This document shows, piece by piece, positions 24,771 through 33,041 of a DNA stretch of 64,000 nucleotides. Where the stretch lies: NCBI GenBank assembly GCA_050744865.1, contig JBOGHW010000062.1, positions 1 to 64,000 of the forward strand. Direction: 5' to 3'. The translations under genes and the position numbers were made by a program. The first letter of the stretch is position 1. Each line of letters begins with the position of its first letter. The DNA comes from JAKACA01 sp050744865 (GTDB taxonomy: Bacteria; Actinomycetota; Acidimicrobiia; Acidimicrobiales; Bog-793). The notes under the pieces were generated by a model that saw nothing but the letters and a program-made list of their open reading frames with translations, searched no databases and had not been told where the DNA came from.

Positions 24771-26852
24771 GTGCCTGACTTAGCGAACGAGCCCCCCGAC
24801 GAGCCCTCCGACGGACAAGAGGGCCCCAGCCCGCCAGCTCGTTCCCGCATGCCGCCGTTTGTCGCCAATATCCGCGCCCGTCACCTAGTGGCCGGCTCCT
24901 TCGAGTGGCTTCGCCGGTCGCGCCTCGGCATGGTAGTCATGGCGATCGTCGTCGGGATCGGCGCTGGCTTCGGCGCGGTCGGGTTCCGTTGGCTCATCTT
25001 TGTCTTCACTTGGATCGCGACCGGCCGGGAGCAGTTCGGGCAGCAAGGCAGGGTCGGAAGCCTTCACCTCCCGTGGCTCGGTATCTGGTTTGTCCTCCTC
25101 GTCCCTATCCTTGGCGGGTTTCTCTACGGCCCCCTCATCCACCGGTTCGCCCGCGAGGCGAGGGGTCATGGCGTCCCTGAGGTGATGATCGCCGTGGCAG
25201 AGAACGGTGGGCGCATCCGCCCTCAGGTCACGATCGTGAAGGCACTCGCCTCGGGACTCTGCATCGGCGTGGGTGGTTCGGTTGGCCGCGAGGGCCCAAT
25301 CGTGCAGATCGGCTCTGCTCTGGCGTCAAGCCTCGGACAGGTCGTCCACATGCCCGAGTCGAAGTTGCGGATCCTCGTCGCCTGCGGCGCCGCAGGCGGC
25401 ATATCCGCAACCTTCAACGCCCCCATCACCGGGGTGTTCTTCGGCTTCGAGCTGATCCTGCGTGAGTTCTCCATCGATGGGCTCTTCCCGATCATCTTGT
25501 CCGCGGTCCTGGCTGACGTGATCGGGAGAGCATTTTTCGGTGCCGCCCCGCTCCTCGGGTCGGTGCCGCACGGGCTGGTTCTCCCCCACGATGTCGACTA
25601 CCTCCTTGTCGCGGTTCTCGGCCTCATAGCAGCGCTGCTCGGCGTCGGGTTCAAGAGCCTGCTGTACTGGTTCGAGGACGTATGCGACCGGCTCTGGAAG
25701 GGACGTCCTGAGTGGTGTCGCCCAGCCGCTGGCGGCTTGGTGCTCGGGCCTTTGCTGCTTGCCCTCCCGCAGCTCTACGGCGTCGGCTACCCGGTGGTGA
25801 CCAAGGCGGTAATCGGGCAGTACGTGTTGTGGTTCTTGCTCATCCTGGTCATCGGCAAGATGGTGGCGGCGAGCCTTACGATCGGCATCGGCGGCTCCGG
25901 CGGGGTCTTCGCACCCTCGCTGTTCGTCGGGGCGATGGCTGGAGCCGCCTTTGGCGTCGTGGCGCACCACTTGTTCGGGGCCGTGGCCGGCTCCCCCGCC
26001 ATCTACGGCGTGATCGCCATGGGGGCGGTGTTCGCTTCAGCGGCACAAGCACCGCTCACCTCCATCGCCAGTGCCATCGAGATGACGGGCAACTATGGGC
26101 TGACACTGCCCGTCATGCTCGCCGTTGGACTGGCTGCAGGCGTCTCGAAGAAGCTGACTCACGGCACTATCTACACGACGAAGCTCCTCCGCCGTGGCAC
26201 GGACATCGAGCGGCCCAAAGCGTCGTCGATGCTCCAGGTGCTCACGGTCGCCGACGTCATGCAACCCTTGCCGACCGGGACCGCGTTGCCGCCCGGAGAA
26301 GGTGCGGGGAACGGCAAGGAAGCCGCCAGACCACATTGGGCGCGCCAACTCGGCGAAATCGTCGACGCTCGCCGGCCGCAGGCGCTCCTGGCCGACGAGA
26401 CACTCGAACAGGCACTCCGCCAGCTCGTGCTCTACGGTCCAGACGGCCTACCGGTGCTGTCCTCCGACCGGCGTTACGTCGCCGGATGGCTGACGCAGGA
26501 AGACGTGCTCCGCTCGATGGCCGACCGTCTCAGCGCAGCGGGAGCCGAAGCCGCTCAGGGAACGCTCGCTGCCAGATGGGCGCTACCGGACGCGGCCGAG
26601 CAGATCCACGTCGCCCCCACTCCGCTGTCGGGCTACTCCATCGTCAAGGTTCGTGTCAGCGGCACGTCGGCCGACCGCGAGCGGCGCCTCGACAAGGTGG
26701 CGCTCCCACCTGGCGGGATCGCCGTCGCCATCACCAGCGGCGGTCACACCCTCGCCGCCTCACCCGACGCAGTGCTGCGCGCCGGGGACCGGCTCGTATG
26801 CCTGGTCCCGACGACAGCTCCGCCACAGGGTAGCGGCGGCACCGACCGATGA
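24771..26852 (+). CDS. ClC-family chloride channel/transporter with CBS and RCK_C domains
   Basis: A 693-residue membrane protein. ClC motifs are GHGVPEV (residue about 131), GSVGREGPIVQIGSALASSL with the gating Glu (about 173), and GIGGSGGVFAPSLFVG (about 372). After about residue 480 there is a cytoplasmic tail with a CBS-like pair (LTVADVMQPLP, ALLADETLEQALRQLV, YVAGWLTQEDVLRSMADR) and a TrkA-C-like end (SGYSIVKVRVSG, GDRLVCLVP). GTG 24771 is the start. A short GTG frame with AAGGAG starts at 24739 and overlaps it. It faces a TetR gene and its stop is 25 bases before the dehydrogenase gene. Confidence 0.93.
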   Translation: MPDLANEPPDEPSDGQEGPSPPARSRMPPFVANIRARHLVAGSFEWLRRSRLGMVVMAIVVGIGAGFGAVGFRWLIFVFTWIATGREQFGQQGRVGSLHLPWLGIWFVLLVPILGGFLYGPLIHRFAREARGHGVPEVMIAVAENGGRIRPQVTIVKALASGLCIGVGGSVGREGPIVQIGSALASSLGQVVHMPESKLRILVACGAAGGISATFNAPITGVFFGFELILREFSIDGLFPIILSAVLADVIGRAFFGAAPLLGSVPHGLVLPHDVDYLLVAVLGLIAALLGVGFKSLLYWFEDVCDRLWKGRPEWCRPAAGGLVLGPLLLALPQLYGVGYPVVTKAVIGQYVLWFLLILVIGKMVAASLTIGIGGSGGVFAPSLFVGAMAGAAFGVVAHHLFGAVAGSPAIYGVIAMGAVFASAAQAPLTSIASAIEMTGNYGLTLPVMLAVGLAAGVSKKLTHGTIYTTKLLRRGTDIERPKASSMLQVLTVADVMQPLPTGTALPPGEGAGNGKEAARPHWARQLGEIVDARRPQALLADETLEQALRQLVLYGPDGLPVLSSDRRYVAGWLTQEDVLRSMADRLSAAGAEAAQGTLAARWALPDAAEQIHVAPTPLSGYSIVKVRVSGTSADRERRLDKVALPPGGIAVAITSGGHTLAASPDAVLRAGDRLVCLVPTTAPPQGSGGTDR

Positions 26853-26877
26853 CCGACAGCGACCAGGAGACACCGCC

Positions 26878-27960
26878 GTGAAATCTGCGGTCTGCCACTC
26901 GTTCGGAGCAGAGCTTGAAGTCGAGGACGTCGCGATCCGACGGCCTGACTCCGACGAGGTTCTCGTCAGCATCGCGGCCTGTGCCATCTGCCATAGCGAC
27001 GTCGCATTCATCGAGGGCGCCTGGGGCGGTACCCTGCCCGCGGTATACGGTCACGAAGCTGCCGGGATAGTCGAGGAGGTCGGTGCCGATGTGGCTGGGC
27101 TGAGGCGCGGGGATCGAGTCGTTGTGACGCTGATGAGATCTTGTGGCAAGTGCCAACGATGCCTGCAATCTCGGCCGGCGCTGTGCGAAGGCTCAGCTGC
27201 GTGGTCGCAAGACACCGTTCTCCGGACACGCGGCGGGGCGCCGATCCATCAGGGGATGCGCACGGCGGGATTTGCCGAACAAGTGACGGTGCACTCGTCC
27301 CAAGTAGTCGAGGTGCCAGCGGATGTCCCACTCGAGTCGGCCAGCCTGCTTGCCTGCGGAGTGCTGACGGGAGTGGGCGCTGTCACGAACACGGCGGCGC
27401 TCGAACCGGGCAGTACCGCCATCGTGCTCGGAGTCGGAGGCGTCGGCCTCAACTGCGTGCAGGGAGCCTCCCTGGCGGGAGCAGGCGCTGTCGTGGCCGT
27501 GGACGTCGCGGCGAGAAAGCTCGAGGTGGCGGCGAGCTTCGGCGCCTCGCACACCGTCGACGCCTCGGTGGACGACGTCCGCGAATCAGTACTCCAGTTG
27601 ACGAGCGGCAGGGGCGCTGACTACGTGTTCGTCGCGGCGGGCCTGTCGAGCCTGGTGGAGGACGGCGTCGGCATGCTGCGGCGCGGAGGCACGTTGGTGA
27701 TCGTCGGGCTCCCACCAAGCGGCGCCACCGTCGCGCTGGATCCACTCGCGATCGCCGACGGGAGCCTCCGCATACTCGGCAGCAAGATGGGCGACTCCGT
27801 GCCGCAACGGGACATCCCCAAGCTCGTCGACCTCTACCGATCAGGACGCCTGAAGCTCGACGAGCTGATATCCGGGCGCTACGAATTGGAGCGCATCAAC
27901 GAGGCGATCGCCTCATCGAAACGAGGAGAGCAGCTGAGGCCAGTGGTGGTCTTCAGTTGA
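26878..27960 (+). CDS. Zinc-dependent alcohol dehydrogenase
   Basis: A 360-residue MDR-superfamily dehydrogenase from GTG 26878, with AGGAGA upstream. Catalytic zinc ligands are CHSD (residue about 37) and GHEAAG; the structural zinc motif is CGKCQRCLQSRPALC, with all four Cys. The nucleotide fold has AIVLGVGGVGLNCVQGASL then VVAVDVAARKLEVAASFGA. It is near class III (formaldehyde/NDMA-dependent) enzymes but lacks defining features for that. It is the first enzyme of the same-strand run with the enolase-superfamily, flavin and aminotransferase genes. Confidence 0.9.
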   Translation: MKSAVCHSFGAELEVEDVAIRRPDSDEVLVSIAACAICHSDVAFIEGAWGGTLPAVYGHEAAGIVEEVGADVAGLRRGDRVVVTLMRSCGKCQRCLQSRPALCEGSAAWSQDTVLRTRGGAPIHQGMRTAGFAEQVTVHSSQVVEVPADVPLESASLLACGVLTGVGAVTNTAALEPGSTAIVLGVGGVGLNCVQGASLAGAGAVVAVDVAARKLEVAASFGASHTVDASVDDVRESVLQLTSGRGADYVFVAAGLSSLVEDGVGMLRRGGTLVIVGLPPSGATVALDPLAIADGSLRILGSKMGDSVPQRDIPKLVDLYRSGRLKLDELISGRYELERINEAIASSKRGEQLRPVVVFS

Positions 27961-27978
27961 AGGAGAAAGGCAGCCATA

Positions 27979-29178
27979 TTGCGAGTCGTTGACGTTGAGA
28001 CCGTCGTGGTCGGGACTCCGCCGCCACACTACGGGGGCAGCTTCTGGATCTTCGTGCGGGCCACGACCGACGGCGGTGTTAGGGGCATCGGTGAGGTGTA
28101 CGCGCCTCCGTTTCGACCGGCGGCGATCGTCGCGATGGTGACCGACGTAGCCGAGAGATCGCTCGTCGGCGCGGATCCCTTCGACATCGAGAGGCTCTGG
28201 CGAGGTGCCTACTCCCGCGGCTACACGCAGCGACCGGACAGCTCGGTGGTCGCCATCCTGAGTGGCCTCGAGACGGCCTGCTGGGACATCATGGGAAAGG
28301 AGCTCGGCCAGCCCCTCTACCGGTTGCTCGGCGGCAAGGTGCGAGAGGCCGTCAGGTCTTACACCTACATCTACCCGGCGCCAGGTGCCGACGAGGCTGT
28401 GTACCGCGATCCCGAGCTCGGAGCCGAGCGGGCCTCGCAGTACGTCCGCCAGGGCTTCTCGGCGGTGAAGTTCGACCCGCTCGTGAGCTACTCGATCCTG
28501 GATCCGCGCCAGCTCTCGGCCGCAACGGTGCAAGCCGCCCGCGACTACGTCTCGTGTGTGCGCGCGGCGGTAGGGACGTCAGCCGACCTCTTGATCGGCA
28601 CGCACGGCCAGATGACGCCTTCGGCCGCCATCCGCCTCGCCAGGGCGATAGAAGAATTCGACCCGCTCTGGCTCGAGGAGCCAACCCCGCCCGAGATGCC
28701 AGAGGAGATGGCCCTTGTGGCACGGGCGACCTCGATCCCCATCGCCACGGGTGAGCGACTCGCCACCAAGTACGAGTTCGCCCGAGTGCTGGCGTGCCGG
28801 GCGGCAGCGATCTTGCAGATGGCGATCGGGCGAGTCGGGGGACTGCTGGAAGCCAAGAAGGTCGCACATGCAGCCGAGACGCACTACGTCGACATCGCCC
28901 CGCACCTGTACGCCGGCCCCGTAGAGGCGGCGGCAAGCATCCATCTGGGTGTCAGCACCCCGAACTTCCTCATCCAGGAGAGCCTCGAGCAGATGGGTGG
29001 CTTCCCGGCTCAGATACTGAAGGTTCCCCTCGTGTGGCAGGACGGGTTCCTGCTCCCGCCCGAGTCCCCCGGCCTTGGCGTCGAGCTGGACGACGAGGTC
29101 GTCTCGCGCCACCCCTACACAGGAGATCGCCTCCACCTCGAGATGGGCGACGGGGAGGAGTTCTCGCTGGTGCGGTGA
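27979..29178 (+). CDS. Enolase-superfamily enzyme (mandelate racemase/muconate lactonizing type)
   Basis: A 399-residue enzyme, TTG start at 27979 with AAGGAG upstream, 18 bases after the dehydrogenase. Conserved parts are LETACWDIMGKELGQPLYRLLGGKVR, here as LETACWDIMGKELG and PLYRLLGGKVR, the base SAVKFDP (Lys near 164), WLEEPTPPE (Glu near 235), IATGERLATK (Glu near 260) and APHLYAGP. The usual first metal ligand (D in DxN) is replaced: the strand reads DLLIGTHGQ. Also the Asp of the His-Asp dyad is absent in LQMAIGRVGG. Such variants occur in dehydratase subgroups; a sugar-acid dehydratase is likely, the substrate unknown. Confidence 0.85.
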   Translation: MRVVDVETVVVGTPPPHYGGSFWIFVRATTDGGVRGIGEVYAPPFRPAAIVAMVTDVAERSLVGADPFDIERLWRGAYSRGYTQRPDSSVVAILSGLETACWDIMGKELGQPLYRLLGGKVREAVRSYTYIYPAPGADEAVYRDPELGAERASQYVRQGFSAVKFDPLVSYSILDPRQLSAATVQAARDYVSCVRAAVGTSADLLIGTHGQMTPSAAIRLARAIEEFDPLWLEEPTPPEMPEEMALVARATSIPIATGERLATKYEFARVLACRAAAILQMAIGRVGGLLEAKKVAHAAETHYVDIAPHLYAGPVEAAASIHLGVSTPNFLIQESLEQMGGFPAQILKVPLVWQDGFLLPPESPGLGVELDDEVVSRHPYTGDRLHLEMGDGEEFSLVR

Positions 29179-29256
29179 CGACGGCCCGCACCTGATCAAT
29201 GCCCGTTGAGCATCTGGCGGTAGGAAGAAGCACTGCTGATCGGATAGACCGGAGCC

Positions 29257-29931
29257 GTGGAGCAAGCTCCGGACCCCGTGGGCCCGCCCGATGCGCAAGC
29301 GACGAACCGGATCCGGCTCAGCTACGAAGATCCTTTCGTGACGCCGGCCTCGCAGCGCCGGCAAGACCGGCGCTTCCGGGGTCGGCTCGTGGCGCCTGTG
29401 ACGGTCTGGACGGCCGGATCCGGGCAACACCGTGCCGGGCTCACCGTGTCCTCGCTGCTCGTCGCCGAGGGTGACCCGGCGGTAGTCATCGGTCTGCTTG
29501 ACCCGCTGTCCGCCCTCTTCGAGGCGCTCGTCGAGACGAACAGCTTCGTCGTCCACGTGCTCGACACCAGCGATCGACGACTTGCCGCCATGTTCGCCGG
29601 CGCTTACCCAGTCGACGCCTTCGAGGAGGTCGAGACGACCGATGGCGAGTTCGGCCCGGTCATCAACGGCACCCGCCACAGTCTCGATTGCACCTTCTCA
29701 GGATCCGAGGAGGTGGGTTTCCAAGCGTTGGTGCGCGGGCGCATCGCGGCAGCCACTGTGGTGCCCGACGCCGGGCAACCAATCACCCGCTACCACGGCC
29801 GGTACCGCGAGCTATCACCAGAGGAAGACGGTCGGGGACAGTTTGTCCCCGATAGCGGGCAGAAATGTCCAAGACGACCCGCCCGCACCAGACGCCTGTC
29901 TTGTCGCCCGGGCGGCCGGGCGGCCGGATAG
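29257..29931 (+). CDS. Flavin reductase-like FMN-binding protein with repeat-derived C-terminus
   Basis: A 224-residue protein. Residues about 40-190 fit the flavin reductase split-barrel fold: RLVAPVTVWTAGSGQHRAGL, VSSLLVAEGDPAVVIGLLDP, LVETNSFVVHVLD and INGTRHSLDCTFSG. The last about 34 residues (from GRGQFVPDSGQ on) are encoded by a palindromic repeat at 29832-29870 and flanking GC-rich DNA, so the ancestral stop was probably near the ELSPEED segment. GTG 29257 is the start. It may reduce FMN for a partner oxygenase, or itself act on a substrate; no partner is adjacent. Confidence 0.78.
   Translation: MEQAPDPVGPPDAQATNRIRLSYEDPFVTPASQRRQDRRFRGRLVAPVTVWTAGSGQHRAGLTVSSLLVAEGDPAVVIGLLDPLSALFEALVETNSFVVHVLDTSDRRLAAMFAGAYPVDAFEEVETTDGEFGPVINGTRHSLDCTFSGSEEVGFQALVRGRIAAATVVPDAGQPITRYHGRYRELSPEEDGRGQFVPDSGQKCPRRPARTRRLSCRPGGRAAG
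29832..29870. repeat. Palindromic stem-loop repeat, solitary copy
   Basis: TCGGGGACA (29832-29840) and TGTCCCCGA (29844-29852) form a perfect 9-bp stem with a 3-nt loop. Together with ATGTCC at 29865-29870 the element spans GGACA to GAAATGTCC in 35 bases, the same outer frame as the reverse complement of the 48-bp array at 1217-1471. It lies in the C-terminal coding part of the flavin protein. Confidence 0.75.
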
Positions 29932-30019
29932 TCCCGGCCGTTCCCGTTGCGCGTCGTCTTGCGCGGAAATAGATTCGGCAGATGCCCGGCAGGCCAGGCC
30001 AACGAGGCGACTCGCAGCC

Positions 30020-31195
30020 GTGACCGAGATTCGTCGGTTCGTCCGCTCCCCTCTGGGGTCGGTGGCACCTTATGACCCAGGGCCGAGCGTCGCCGAACTG
30101 GAGGAGCGCTTCGGCGTGAGCGGCCTGGTCAAGCTCAACTGGAACGAGGACCTGTTCGGGCTGCTCCCGGGGGTCGCCGAAGCCGTTGCGGAACAGCTGG
30201 GCCGGGCCTCCCAATATCCGGGGCAGGCCTACAGATCCTTCCGGGAGCTCGTAGCTGCCTCAGCCGGTGCCGAGCCCGCCATGGTCGTAGCCGCCCACGG
30301 CATCCAGTCCCTCGTGCTGGCAACTGCAGCTGTCTTCCTCGAGCCCGGCGATCGAGTCGTCCTCCCGGCCCCCACCTATGGCCTCTACAGGCAGGCCTGC
30401 AGTTCGGCCGGGGCAGAGGTCGTGTCCGTGCCGACCCGCGGCTATCGCATCGACACCGAGGCAATGCTGGAGGCAGCAGAGGGCGCCAAGCTGATGTTCG
30501 TCTGCGACCCGAACAACCCGACTGGAGACGCCCTCTCGCCGGAGGAATGGCACGAAATGGTGACCGCCGTTCCCGATGGCTGCGCTGTCGTCGTCGACGA
30601 GGCGTACGCCGACTACATGCCGAAGGCGCTGCGGCCCGATCGGGTCGCCGACGTGGCCGCCGGGAAGCCTGTCGTGGTTCTCCGGACTTTCTCCAAGCTC
30701 TTCGGGATCGCCGGCCTGCGGCTCGGCTATGCCCTCATGCATCCCGATCTCGTGGCCTGCTTCGATGCAGTCCAGGAACCCTTCAACGTCAACCGGCTGG
30801 CGCTTGCCGCCGGCACCGCCTGCCTCCGCGACCCTGAGACGATCGAACTGCGACGCCTCGAGGTGGTCGGGGCGCGCGAACGGTTCGCGAAGGCGCTCGC
30901 AGGCATCGGCGTGCCGTGCATCACGTCGCAGGCGAACTTCGTCCTTGCCCGGCCCGGAGGCGACGACCAGGACTGGTACGAAGGACTCGTCCGCGACGGC
31001 TTCGTAGTCCGCCCGGGATCTGACTTCGGGCTCGCCGGGCACCTGCGGATAACCGTCGGGCCGAGCGGCCTTATGGACGCCGTGGTGTCAGCTATGGAAA
31101 GGGTGCGTCAGGGCTTCCTCGCCCCCGGCTCTGTCAGTCGACCCAAAGGGTACGGAAGCGGTACTCGATCCAGGGATCCCCTGTCTTCTGGGTGA
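30020..31195 (+). CDS. PLP-dependent class I/II aminotransferase (HisC-like)
   Basis: A 391-residue fold-type I aminotransferase from GTG 30020. It has NPTGDALSPEEW, the AVVVDEAYADYMP region, and the PLP lysine in LRTFSKLFGIAGLRLGYA. The N-terminal KLNWNEDLFG and the overall length resemble histidinol-phosphate aminotransferases, but no his genes are near. The C-terminal 20 residues run across the end of the convergent substrate-binding gene (31134). It may act on the product of the dehydrogenase and dehydratase genes before it; that is inference. Confidence 0.88.
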   Translation: MTEIRRFVRSPLGSVAPYDPGPSVAELEERFGVSGLVKLNWNEDLFGLLPGVAEAVAEQLGRASQYPGQAYRSFRELVAASAGAEPAMVVAAHGIQSLVLATAAVFLEPGDRVVLPAPTYGLYRQACSSAGAEVVSVPTRGYRIDTEAMLEAAEGAKLMFVCDPNNPTGDALSPEEWHEMVTAVPDGCAVVVDEAYADYMPKALRPDRVADVAAGKPVVVLRTFSKLFGIAGLRLGYALMHPDLVACFDAVQEPFNVNRLALAAGTACLRDPETIELRRLEVVGARERFAKALAGIGVPCITSQANFVLARPGGDDQDWYEGLVRDGFVVRPGSDFGLAGHLRITVGPSGLMDAVVSAMERVRQGFLAPGSVSRPKGYGSGTRSRDPLSSG

Positions 31196-32765
31196 CGGCA
31201 CCCTTCAACGAGGAAGACTGCCCGACGATCACCGGGTTGAAGGCCGGGATGATGTAGCCACCTTCGTTCCAATCCATCATCTGCATCTCGTGCACGATGT
31301 CGGCCTGCTTGGTCTCGTCAACAATGCCCAATGCCTGCTTGTAATACGACGCGTACTTGGATATGTAGGAGCCGTCGTCCCAGTGCGTCTCGTCCCAGGG
31401 AGCGCCGGCCACCATCGAGTAGCCGACCTGGCGTAGGTACGGATACCCACTCCACCAGTCCTGGGCGAATGTCCACTTGGTGTAGTTGGCGCCGAAGAAC
31501 TCCGTGCTCGTGATCGAGTTGAGGTTGATCGTGATGCCCGCCGCGCTCGCCTGCTGCTTCAGCACCTGGGCAAGCTGCACCGCCCCCGTCTTGATCGGAG
31601 AGGTCACGAGCGTCACCGTAAGGTGCTCCTGGTTGGCCTTCTTCAGTAGGGACTTAGCCTGGGCGATGTCCTGCACCCGCTGCGGTATGGCGGTGTCGTA
31701 CTCGGGATCGGCCCGCCCGAAGATGTCGTTGCCCAAGAAGCCGTAGCCGCCGTAGACCACCTCGCGGGCCTCCGGGCGGTTCATGCAAAGGCGCAACGCC
31801 TGTCGCACATTGACGTCGTTGAAGGGCGCAACATCAAGTCTCATGGTGAACGGCACCCACCCGGGGCCTTCCCAGATGTTGGCGACGTTGCCACCCGACT
31901 TGACCGTGTCGACGCTGGCGATCGACAACTGGTCGCAGCAATTCGCCTGGCCGGATGTGAGAGCGTTCACCTGCGAGGTCTCGTCCGAGTAGTCGACGAT
32001 CACGACCGAGTCGGCGTAGGGTTCGCCGCTTACGAAGTAGTTCTTGTTGGCCGCGAACACGCTCTGCTGGCCAGGGGTGAACGACTTGACAGTGAACGGC
32101 CCAGTACCGACAGGCTTCTTCGGGTTGTAACCAACCGGCACGATGCTCATCTCGCCGTTCCCGATGAGTGAGATCGGGAAGATCGAGTACCCGCTCGTCA
32201 TGGGAATCTGCAGCGTATAGGTGTCGAGCTTCTTGGCATTCTTCAAGTCGGCATAAGCCAGACCCGAGGCGGCCGAAAACTTGTTCGAAACTATTCGGTT
32301 GAACGTGTACAAGACGTCGTCGGCCGTGAGCGACTTGCCGTCGTGGAACTCGATGCCCTTCTTCACCCGGATCGTCCATAGCGTGGCGTCGGAGTTCGGC
32401 GTCACCTCCTCGGCCAGGTGCAGCTGAGGGACGTTGTCGGCACCCGGTTCCATGAGGGTGTCGTACAGCTGCGGGGCTCGGGCGAAGTCCAGGTTGCTCA
32501 CGCTGTCGTTGGCATCCAGCGTGTCAGCCGAGCCTCCACCGGTGCTGGCGAGCGTGATGGTGCCACCCCGCTTTGGGGAGCCTGAGGGGGCACCGGACGA
32601 CGTCGTGGCGCTCGACTTGGGGCTCGACCCACAAGCTTCCAGCAAACCCCCGACACCGAGCACTGCTGCCCCAGCGGCCGTCCGACGTAGGAAGTCACGA
32701 CGGGACTGGTGTCCGGCGAGCCCCTCCTCGGAACGATCAACGGGTTGGTCTCCGACGACGCCCAT
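31134..32765 (-). CDS. ABC transporter substrate-binding protein, family 5 (peptide/nickel type), Tat lipoprotein
   Basis: A 543-residue SBP_bac_5 protein; ATG 32765 follows AAGGAG by 7 nt. The signal has a twin-arginine motif SRRDFLRRTAAGAA and a lipobox LLEACGSS, so it is a Tat-exported lipoprotein. Family words include PQLYDTLMEP, WTIRVKKGIEFHDGKSLTAD, DDVLYTFNRI and NDVNVRQALRLCMNRPEA. It should deliver an oligopeptide-like or other ligand to the DppBC permease encoded 3-8 kb away, since no other permease of this type is present. The PHP gene is divergent from it. Confidence 0.92.
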   Translation of the reverse strand: MGVVGDQPVDRSEEGLAGHQSRRDFLRRTAAGAAVLGVGGLLEACGSSPKSSATTSSGAPSGSPKRGGTITLASTGGGSADTLDANDSVSNLDFARAPQLYDTLMEPGADNVPQLHLAEEVTPNSDATLWTIRVKKGIEFHDGKSLTADDVLYTFNRIVSNKFSAASGLAYADLKNAKKLDTYTLQIPMTSGYSIFPISLIGNGEMSIVPVGYNPKKPVGTGPFTVKSFTPGQQSVFAANKNYFVSGEPYADSVVIVDYSDETSQVNALTSGQANCCDQLSIASVDTVKSGGNVANIWEGPGWVPFTMRLDVAPFNDVNVRQALRLCMNRPEAREVVYGGYGFLGNDIFGRADPEYDTAIPQRVQDIAQAKSLLKKANQEHLTVTLVTSPIKTGAVQLAQVLKQQASAAGITINLNSITSTEFFGANYTKWTFAQDWWSGYPYLRQVGYSMVAGAPWDETHWDDGSYISKYASYYKQALGIVDETKQADIVHEMQMMDWNEGGYIIPAFNPVIVGQSSSLKGAVTQKTGDPWIEYRFRTLWVD

Positions 32766-33041
32766 ACCGGTTCTCCTTCGTTGGTCGCAGTCCCCCCGCA
32801 ACGTGTTCGTCAAGTTCGAATCAGCATAAGAGCAGTCGCGTCGTCCCGCAAGGGCACCAAGAGCGGTCACAGCGTCCCGCAGGTTCGCCGTCAGCTCTCG
32901 CAGCGTGACTGTTGCGGGCGCTCTGTCGGTGACCATGGCCCGGCACCCGGCCGGCCGGCCGGCGGGATCGCTTGGCATACGCTCGGCCCTGAGCCTTGTC
33001 CCTTTCCGGCCAGACCCAGGTCGAGGGCAGAGGAGAGACTG

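Noticed and set aside
24739..24783. 15-codon GTG frame with AAGGAG before the ClC gene
   Set aside because: The ribosome site is directly adjacent to the GTG with no spacing; it may only mark the region before the true start, so it is mentioned in the ClC entry and not called.
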